A stretch of DNA of 5,556 bases from Pseudomonadota bacterium (GTDB lineage: Bacteria > Pseudomonadota > Gammaproteobacteria > Acidiferrobacterales > Acidiferrobacteraceae), in the NCBI GenBank assembly GCA_021797365.1, contig JAJZZU010000198.1, positions 1 through 5,556 on the forward strand, written 5' to 3'. The notes under the pieces were generated by a model. That model did no database searches, was not told the origin of the DNA, and saw only the letters and a list, made by a program, of their open reading frames with translations. This document shows, piece after piece, positions 1-3,958 of the stretch. The translations under genes and the position numbers were made by a program. The stretch's first letter is position 1, and each line of letters opens with the position of its first letter.

Positions 1-466
1 TGCTGGCCGCGTACAAGGACACCGGGTGAGCGACGCCATCGTGTTCGGAAAACGGCTGCCGGCTGTTTGACCCATACACGGAACTCGAGGAGGCGTACAC
101 GAAGTGCCCGACCCCGCCATGGCGGGCACCCTCGAGGAGATTCACGAACCCCACGATATTGGCGTCGACATAGGCATGCGGATCCTTCAGGGAATGGCGC
201 ACGCCGGCCTGCGCCGCGAGATTCATGACGGCATCGTAATGGTCGGCCGCAAACAGTTCGGCCACGGCCTTGCGGTCGGCGATATCCAGACGGCGAAAGC
301 GAAACCCCGGCTGGGCCTCAAGACGCGCAAGCCGCGCCTTCTTGAGCTCCACCGAGTAGTAATCGTTCAGGTTATCAACGCCGGTCACGGTATCCCCACG
401 CGCGAGCAACCTGTGGGCAAGCGTCGAGCCGATGAACCCGGCGGCCCCGGTAATCAAAATATGCAT
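1..466 (-). CDS. UDP-glucuronate 4-epimerase-type NAD-dependent epimerase, C-terminus cut by window edge
   Basis: Short-chain (SDR extended) nucleotide-sugar epimerase, cytoplasmic, expected to interconvert UDP-glucuronate and UDP-galacturonate (or a related UDP-uronate) for surface polysaccharide. About 155 residues are visible. They begin MHILITGAAGFIGS, an N-terminal Rossmann GxxGxxG (residues 7-13). Next comes DNLNDYY (31-37) followed by a KKARL-type helix, which is the signature separating UDP-glucuronate epimerases from GalE. Also visible are NLAAQAGVRHS (82-92), the catalytic-Ser segment ASSSSVYG (125-132), and SLYAAS ending at the edge. Tyr152 is the catalytic Tyr; the Lys of YxxxK would be the next codon, whose first base (A) fits. 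The ATG at 466 has AAGGA seven bases upstream (474-478). The gene follows the dehydrogenase by 28 bases on the same strand, so the two are probably co-transcribed. The family's usual length of about 335 residues means over half lies outside. Family call is strong; exact substrate is inferred. Confidence 0.9.
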   Translation of the reverse strand, partial: MHILITGAAGFIGSTLAHRLLARGDTVTGVDNLNDYYSVELKKARLARLEAQPGFRFRRLDIADRKAVAELFAADHYDAVMNLAAQAGVRHSLKDPHAYVDANIVGFVNLLEGARHGGVGHFVYASSSSVYGSNSRQPFSEHDGVAHPVSLYAAS

Positions 467-494
467 ATCACCGTCCTTGCGTCCTACCGCACCA

Positions 495-1775
495 TTATAG
501 CCGCCAGACCGAAAGCCCGCATGCCGAAAGTGCCGCGGCATCGAATCGCGCCTTCACGTCGACGAACACCCCCCCGGGCCTGACCTTGGTGGCCAGGGTT
601 TCCACGTCCTGGGTCAAGAAATCCGTGTGTGCCACGGCCACCACCATGGCGTCTGCGACCGGCAATTCCTCCCATGACAGCAGCGTAATACCATACTCCT
701 CGCGCGCCGCATCCTGCGCCGGCACCGGATCATGCACAAACACCTCGGCGCCATACGAGCGCAACTCGTTAATGAGGTCCATGACCCGCGAGTTGCGCAG
801 ATCCGGACAGTTCTCCTTGAACGTGAGCCCCAACACATTGACGCGCGCCCCTTTCACCGCGCTCCCTGAACGGATCATCTGCTTGACCGTCTGCTCGGCG
901 ACATACTGGCCCATGCCGTCGTTGATGCGCCGGCCGGCCAGGATCACCTGCGGATGGTACCCGAGTTTGTCGGCCTTGTAGGTCAGGTAATAGGGATCGA
1001 CGCCAATACAGTGGCCGCCCACGAGGCCGGGACGAAACCGCAGAAAATTCCATTTGGTACCGGCCGCGGCCAACACCTCGCTGGTATCGAGATCCAGCTT
1101 GTGAAACAGGATCGACAACTCATTCATGAGCGCGATATTGAGGTCGCGCTGCGTATTCTCGATCACCTTCGCGGCCTCCGCGACCTTGATCGACGAAGCC
1201 CGATAGATACCGGCCTCGATGATCGATCCATAGAGCGCCGCGACCTTCTCGAGGGTCTCGGCATCGTCGCCGGCCACAATTTTCGTGATGCGCGTCAGGG
1301 TATGCTCCTTGTCGCCCGGATTGATGCGCTCCGGCGAGTATCCGACATGGAAGTCCCGCCCGCACACGAGTCCCGAGCGCTGCTCGAGAATGGGCACGCA
1401 GATCTCCTCGGTGGCCCCAGGATACACCGTGGACTCATATACGACCACGGCGCCGCGCTTCAAATGTTCGCCGACCGTGCGACTGGAGCGGACGAGCGGT
1501 CCAAAGTCCGGCTGATGCGCGGCATCTATGGGCGTCGGTACCGCCACGATGACGTAATCGGCCTCGGCGAGCGCCGCAGGATCCGTTGTCACCGCAAGCC
1601 GACGGGCCGCGCGCAATTCATCGCTCGTGACCTCCCCCGTCGGGTCGCAAAAGTGCCGATAACTGTCGACCTTCCCTTCATCGAGATCGAAGCCTATAGT
1701 AGGCCACTTCCTCCCGAAGGCCACGGCCAAGGGCAGACCCACATAACCCAACCCCACCACTGCTACTGTATTCAT
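495..1775 (-). CDS. tviB: TviB/WbpO-type UDP-N-acetylhexosamine 6-dehydrogenase
   Basis: Cytoplasmic NAD-dependent enzyme of the UDP-glucose/GDP-mannose dehydrogenase family. It oxidises C6 of a UDP-sugar twice to give the UDP-uronate; family members TviB and WbpO use UDP-GlcNAc or UDP-GalNAc. From the start used here it is 426 residues, normal for the family. Visible features are the Rossmann motif GLGYVG (8-13), VPTPID (79-84), STVYPG (115-120), GYSPERINPGDKEH (145-158), the central helix KVAEAAKVIENTQRD (197-211), and GLVGGHCIGVDPYYL (250-264) with catalytic Cys256. LTFKENCPDLRNSR (317-330) lies in the C-terminal UDP-binding domain. Overall wording matches WbpO/TviB closely rather than Ugd. 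One oddity is Arg246 in NFLRFRPG, where relatives I recall have Pro. An ATG at 1796 would add seven residues, but AAGGA at 1782-1786 is spaced six bases from the ATG at 1775 and favours that start. It heads the minus-strand run. Substrate (GlcNAc versus GalNAc versus Glc) cannot be fixed by reading. Confidence 0.92.
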   Translation of the reverse strand: MNTVAVVGLGYVGLPLAVAFGRKWPTIGFDLDEGKVDSYRHFCDPTGEVTSDELRAARRLAVTTDPAALAEADYVIVAVPTPIDAAHQPDFGPLVRSSRTVGEHLKRGAVVVYESTVYPGATEEICVPILEQRSGLVCGRDFHVGYSPERINPGDKEHTLTRITKIVAGDDAETLEKVAALYGSIIEAGIYRASSIKVAEAAKVIENTQRDLNIALMNELSILFHKLDLDTSEVLAAAGTKWNFLRFRPGLVGGHCIGVDPYYLTYKADKLGYHPQVILAGRRINDGMGQYVAEQTVKQMIRSGSAVKGARVNVLGLTFKENCPDLRNSRVMDLINELRSYGAEVFVHDPVPAQDAAREEYGITLLSWEELPVADAMVVAVAHTDFLTQDVETLATKVRPGGVFVDVKARFDAAALSACGLSVWRL

Positions 1776-1965
1776 CATACGTCCTTGTTCATCCATGAAC
1801 CTTCCAGGCCTACCGTTGCAATGGCCAACCGCTTCAGGCCGCCACGCTACTGGTCTTGGATACCGGCAGCAATAAGCCTAAAGCAGGATACCGCGCACGG
1901 CGACCGGCCCCCACCATGAGAGCGTCTTCCTACAGCTGGGCCGCGGAGCCATGGACGGTGCACGC
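1776..1965. promoter_or_regulatory. Divergent intergenic region between the dehydrogenase and the GalE-like epimerase
   Basis: About 190 bases separate the two divergent start codons, so promoters for both transcripts should lie here. No strong sigma-70 box is visible. The best plus-strand candidate is TTGGAT (1856-1861), a 17-base spacer, and TAAAGC (1879-1884), each only about three of six matches, so it is weak. An 8-base direct repeat GGATACCG occurs at 1858-1865 and 1886-1893, 28 bases apart. It overlaps the weak -35 and falls just after the weak -10, and could be a regulator site, although 8-base repeats also arise by chance. Regulatory content is inferred from gene layout rather than from recognised motifs. 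Confidence 0.4.
1782..1786 (-). promoter_or_regulatory. Ribosome binding site deciding the dehydrogenase start
   Basis: On the minus strand this reads AAGGA, followed by CGTATG and then the ATG at 1775, a spacing of six bases. The adjacent ATG at 1778 would be only three bases away. The upstream ATG at 1796 has its own GGAAGG, also just three bases away. The best-spaced choice is therefore 1775. Confidence 0.55.
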
Positions 1966-2910
1966 ATGAAAGTCTTGATCACTGGTGGTGCCGGCTTCAT
2001 CGGCTCCCACCTCGCCGACCGTCTTGTGATCGACGGACACACGGTGACGCTTCTCGACAACCTCTCGACTGGAAAACGCGAGAACCTCCAAGGGCCGGCC
2101 AGGGGCGCGCGGCTCGTAATCGCCGACGTACGCGACCGCGAGGCGCTCATGCGCGCGGCCCGCGGCATGGACGCCCTCGTGCACCTCGCGGCGGTGGCGT
2201 CGGTCCAGGCGAGCATGCACGATCCGCTCGCCACCCATGCCACCAATTTCGGCGGGACCCTCAATGCCCTGCTCGCGGCCACCGCTTGTCAGGTGCCGCG
2301 CGTACTATACGCAAGCTCGGCTGCAGTCTACGGCGATGAGGCACCCACTCCGGTCCCCGAGAGCGCGCCATTGGCGCCGCTTTCTCCCTACGCTGCCGAC
2401 AAGCTTGCCAGCGAACATTACCTTGCGTACTTCGCGCGCACACGGGGCATCAATGCCACGAGCTTTCGCTTCTTCAACATCTATGGCCCTCGCCAAGATG
2501 CCAGCTCCCCCTACTCGGGCGTCATTAGCCTATATGCCCAATGCCTGGCGACGGGCGCACCCTGCGTCGTCTATGGTGACGGTCGGCAGACCCGTGACTT
2601 CGTCTACATCGACGACTTAGTCGAGGTCCTGGCGCGCGCATTGATCCGTAATGATCTATCATGTGCCGTCATGAACGTCGGCACTGGCATCGAACAGGAC
2701 CTGCTTGCCCTCATAAACGCCTTCGAGACACTCGCCGGCCGGCCGATCGTATGCGACTTCCGACCCGCGCGCGCGGGAGACATTCGCCGCTCCCTTGCCG
2801 ACGTCACCCGGCTGCGGGCGGCCTTCGGTTATGTCCCCCAAACCCTTTTGTCTGCAGGGCTTAGGCATCTTTTGCACGATCTTGCACCGCTTGCGCGCTG
2901 CGCCACTTGA
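1966..2910 (+). CDS. GalE-like NAD-dependent epimerase/dehydratase (SDR extended family)
   Basis: Cytoplasmic sugar-nucleotide epimerase, probably inverting C4 of a UDP-hexose or UDP-N-acetylhexosamine for polysaccharide synthesis. With the start at 1966 it is 314 residues, the usual short bacterial GalE/WbpP-like size. Visible are MKVLITGGAGFIGSHL with GxxGxxG at 7-13, LDNLSTGKRENL with Asp31 for NAD ribose binding, and HLAAVASVQAS (73-83). The catalytic Ser118 sits in ASSAAVYG, and Tyr142 and Lys146 in SPYAADK. FRFFNIYGPRQD (167-178), VYGDGRQTRDFVYIDD (202-217), NVGTG (237-241) and GDIRRSLAD (271-279) complete the epimerase pattern. An in-frame ATG at 1951 would add five residues; its GGAG is only two bases away, and relatives normally begin at MK-hydrophobic-TGGAG, so 1966 is preferred. 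It is transcribed away from the dehydrogenase. The wording fits the proteobacterial GalE-like group that carries YAADKLASEHY. Substrate is not determinable from sequence. Confidence 0.9.
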   Translation: MKVLITGGAGFIGSHLADRLVIDGHTVTLLDNLSTGKRENLQGPARGARLVIADVRDREALMRAARGMDALVHLAAVASVQASMHDPLATHATNFGGTLNALLAATACQVPRVLYASSAAVYGDEAPTPVPESAPLAPLSPYAADKLASEHYLAYFARTRGINATSFRFFNIYGPRQDASSPYSGVISLYAQCLATGAPCVVYGDGRQTRDFVYIDDLVEVLARALIRNDLSCAVMNVGTGIEQDLLALINAFETLAGRPIVCDFRPARAGDIRRSLADVTRLRAAFGYVPQTLLSAGLRHLLHDLAPLARCAT

Positions 2911-3003
2911 GCCACCCCTCGCCGCCGCATGGATCCCTGTCGGCGCCCCCGTCCGGTACCCCAGCCGGCGGGGCGCGCACCTTGCTTTTCGCAAGCCTCC
3001 GCC

Positions 3004-3121
3004 CCTCCGACTTTCGTCCGATGCCTGCGGCCCTCCGTTTTCCGAATAATGGCGCTTCCGCTCGTCCTCCTCCCTGAGCGGCGCCTTAAACCTTTTAAGG
3101 CCTTTGCTACCTCCGACTTTC
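3004..3121 (+). repeat. 12-base direct repeat CCTCCGACTTTC, two copies
   Basis: The identical 12-mer CCTCCGACTTTC occurs at 3004-3015 and 3110-3121. The second copy contains the left arm of the intrinsic terminator. A shorter related CCTCCG lies at 3032-3037. All three can in principle pair with the terminator's right arm (TCGGAGGT, 3132-3139). The repeat is exact by reading; any function is inference. Confidence 0.7.
3051..3085 (+). repeat. Bulged 10-bp hairpin in the 3' untranslated region
   Basis: GGCGC (3051-3055) pairs with GCGCC (3081-3085), and CGCTC (3059-3063) pairs with GAGCG (3076-3080). This leaves a three-base bulge TTC on the left and a 12-base pyrimidine-rich loop. It overlaps by three bases the next inverted repeat, GCCTTAAA/TTTAAGGC (3083-3090 and 3094-3101, loop CCT), so the two stems would compete. 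Pairing was found by eye without energy calculation. Confidence 0.55.
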
Positions 3122-3147
3122 CCCCCCTAGTTCGGAGGTTTTTTTTT
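3109..3147 (+). terminator. Intrinsic terminator downstream of the GalE-like epimerase
   Basis: ACCTCCGA (3109-3116) pairs perfectly with TCGGAGGT (3132-3139) around a 15-base loop, and a run of nine T residues spans 3139-3147. The T run follows on the plus strand only, so it ends transcription coming from the epimerase, about 200 bases past its stop codon. The large C-rich loop is longer than typical. Confidence 0.8.
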
Positions 3148-3229
3148 CGCCTATCGCCAGCCGAGAGCGCTCGCGTCACCAGGTCTCGCAATCCGCGCCG
3201 CGGGCCTACCGTCACATACCTGACCTGAC

Positions 3230-3239
3230 ATAGGCCTAT
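3230..3239. repeat. Perfect 10-base palindrome at the GC/AT boundary
   Basis: ATAGGCCTAT is a perfect palindrome, positioned exactly where composition changes from GC-rich to AT-rich. It could be a dimeric regulator site, but no known operator is recognised. Confidence 0.5.
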
Positions 3240-3258
3240 TTATTTCCATACTAGTTGT

Positions 3259-3277
3259 TCCGATATTTCGATTCGGA
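3259..3277. repeat. Inverted repeat TCCGA-N9-TCGGA in the AT-rich island
   Basis: Arms TCCGA (3259-3263) and TCGGA (3273-3277) flank a nine-base AT-rich centre. This is a shape compatible with a dimeric transcription-factor site about 19 bases long. A weaker pair follows: CCACA (3284-3288) with TGTGG (3298-3302). No regulator is identified. Confidence 0.4.
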
Positions 3278-3334
3278 GTGTTTCCACACCATTAATTTGT
3301 GGTTTTTAGTCCCATAAATCACACAATATCGGGC

Positions 3335-3357
3335 CTTTGTCCGATGACGGACTAAAG
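3335..3357. promoter_or_regulatory. Inverted repeat over the candidate KGG promoter, possible operator
   Basis: GTCCG (3339-3343) and CGGAC (3348-3352) flank ATGA. The arms extend outward as CTTT (3335-3338) and AAAG (3354-3357), with one unpaired T, giving nine base pairs in all. It covers the candidate -35 hexamer at 3344-3349, so a protein bound here could block or help RNA polymerase. Operator role is inference. Confidence 0.4.
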
Positions 3358-3372
3358 TGCATCTCCTAGACT
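3344..3372 (+). promoter_or_regulatory. Candidate sigma-70/sigma-S promoter for the KGG gene
   Basis: ATGACG (3344-3349, four of six to TTGACA), a 17-base spacer, and TAGACT (3367-3372, four of six to TATAAT). With the preceding C it reads CTAGACT, six of seven to the sigma-S extended -10 CTATACT. Transcription would start near 3379-3380, leaving a leader of about 67 bases. That leader holds a small hairpin GCACC/GGTGC (3387-3391 with 3402-3406) upstream of the ribosome binding site. Stress-sigma control would suit a KGG stress protein, but the assignment is by eye. Confidence 0.4.
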
Positions 3373-3446
3373 GCCCCCAATGTCATGCACCTCCAGTCGT
3401 GGGTGCGTTCTTGAGCATTTCTTCATACGAAAAGGAGACAGGATTC

Positions 3447-3815
3447 ATGCCGAATGAGCGCAAAAGCAAGCGCGGTTTCGCGGCGATGGACGCCAACAAG
3501 CAGCGCGAGATCGCCAGCAAAGGCGGAAAGGCTGCGCACGAAAAGGGCACGGCCCACGAATTTACGCCCGAGGAGGCCCGTGAGGCGGGGCGCAAGGGTG
3601 GCGAGGCCGTGAGCCAGAATCGCGAACACATGGCGGCCATAGGGCGCAAGGGCGGTGAGAGCTCCCATGGAGGGTGGGAGAGCCGACCCCGGCAAGGCGG
3701 CGAAACCTATTCCGAGGGACACAAGAGCGAACCGCAGGTCAGGCGCGGTGAAGGCGAGGGAACGGACACGGCGGCAACGCCCCACAGTGGGCCGAAAAGC
3801 GAAAAGTCCTCGTAA
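3447..3815 (+). CDS. KGG-repeat stress-induced protein (YciG/Con-10-like)
   Basis: A small, very hydrophilic 122-residue protein with no signal peptide or membrane segment. KGG appears at 25-27, 50-52 and 68-70. The N-terminal block RGFAAMD...REIASKGGKAAHEKG (9-34) and the following EEAREAGRKGG and AAIGRKGGE blocks are the hallmark of bacterial KGG stress proteins. The C-terminal 50 residues are low complexity, rich in Gly, Glu, Ser and charged residues, and probably disordered. Relatives are induced in general stress or stationary phase; the biochemical role is not firmly known and is usually guessed to be protective. The start at 3447 has AAGGAG (3432-3437) nine bases upstream and matches where family similarity begins. 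An in-frame GTG at 3357 would add 30 residues including a CPQC motif, but it has no matching ribosome site. The gene has its own candidate promoter and terminator, so it is probably monocistronic; it converges with the DUF4091 gene. Confidence 0.9.
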   Translation: MPNERKSKRGFAAMDANKQREIASKGGKAAHEKGTAHEFTPEEAREAGRKGGEAVSQNREHMAAIGRKGGESSHGGWESRPRQGGETYSEGHKSEPQVRRGEGEGTDTAATPHSGPKSEKSS

Positions 3816-3821
3816 GGCCCG

Positions 3822-3851
3822 CGCGCGGCCCCTCCGGCCGCGCGGATTTTT
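3822..3851 (+). terminator. Intrinsic terminator of the KGG gene
   Basis: CGCGCGGCC (3822-3830) pairs perfectly with GGCCGCGCG (3836-3844) around the loop CCTCC, then GA and five T residues (3847-3851). It starts six bases past the stop codon. The nine GC pairs make a very strong stem. There is no T run on the opposite strand, so it serves the plus-strand gene. Confidence 0.85.
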
Positions 3852-3921
3852 GCCTCTTTGCTTGCGACCCCACCCGAATCGACGCTCTTACGCCTTTTGC
3901 CCCGCCATCTGAAATGGGTGC

Positions 3922-3954
3922 CACTGCCCAACCTTCGCTTGGGAGCGGTGTTTT
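3922..3954. terminator. Possible secondary terminator or 3'-end hairpin between convergent genes
   Basis: CACTG-CCCAA (3922-3931) pairs with TTGGG (3939-3943) and CGGTG (3946-3950), with a two-base bulge AG and one T-G wobble, loop CCTTCGC. Four T residues follow on the plus strand, a weak back-up to the KGG terminator. On the minus strand it lies just past the DUF4091 stop codon without a U run, so it might only protect that mRNA's 3' end. Confidence 0.35.
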
Positions 3955-3958
3955 GCGC

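Larger units (their letters stand above)
2911..3446. other. 536-base non-coding stretch: structured GC-rich part, then AT-rich island
   Basis: No credible gene is seen here. Open frames on either strand (2929-3228 plus, 2829-3215 minus) give Arg/Pro-rich or Arg/Gly-rich translations with no family resemblance. Positions 2911-3150 are GC-rich and unusually pyrimidine-rich on the plus strand, contain several hairpins and end in an intrinsic terminator. Positions 3231-3330 drop to 35 G+C in 100 bases, against roughly 60% in the flanking genes, and hold a palindrome and an inverted repeat. Positions 3331-3446 carry a candidate promoter and leader for the KGG gene. The first part is most simply the long 3' untranslated region of the epimerase mRNA; the second is upstream regulatory DNA. 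Confidence 0.7.

Noticed and set aside
104..583. 159-codon plus-strand frame over the start of the UDP-glucuronate-type epimerase
   Set aside because: The minus strand there encodes an intact Rossmann epimerase N-terminus, so this is a shadow frame.
954..1919. 321-codon open frame on the plus strand opposite the dehydrogenase
   Set aside because: It lies antisense to a gene with unmistakable family motifs, its translation is rich in Arg, His, Gly and Pro without recognisable domains, and long antisense frames are common in GC-rich genes.
2829..3215. 128-codon minus-strand frame across the non-coding stretch
   Set aside because: The translation is almost all Arg, Gly, Lys and Ala, it overlaps the epimerase 3' end and reads through the intrinsic terminator; no homology is recognisable.
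2929..3228. 99-codon plus-strand frame after the epimerase
   Set aside because: It is Pro/Arg-rich, crosses the terminator hairpin and T9 tract, and has no convincing ribosome binding site.
3284..3308. CCACA/TGTGG hairpin followed by T residues as a terminator
   Set aside because: The stem is only five pairs with a nine-base AT loop and a T5 run, and no gene lies upstream within reach of it after the strong terminator at 3109-3147.
3011..3346. Repeated GTCCGATG (3016-3023 and 3339-3346), each preceded by CTTT
   Set aside because: An 8-base match with a one-base indel in the flank is too short to separate from chance in a pyrimidine-rich region.
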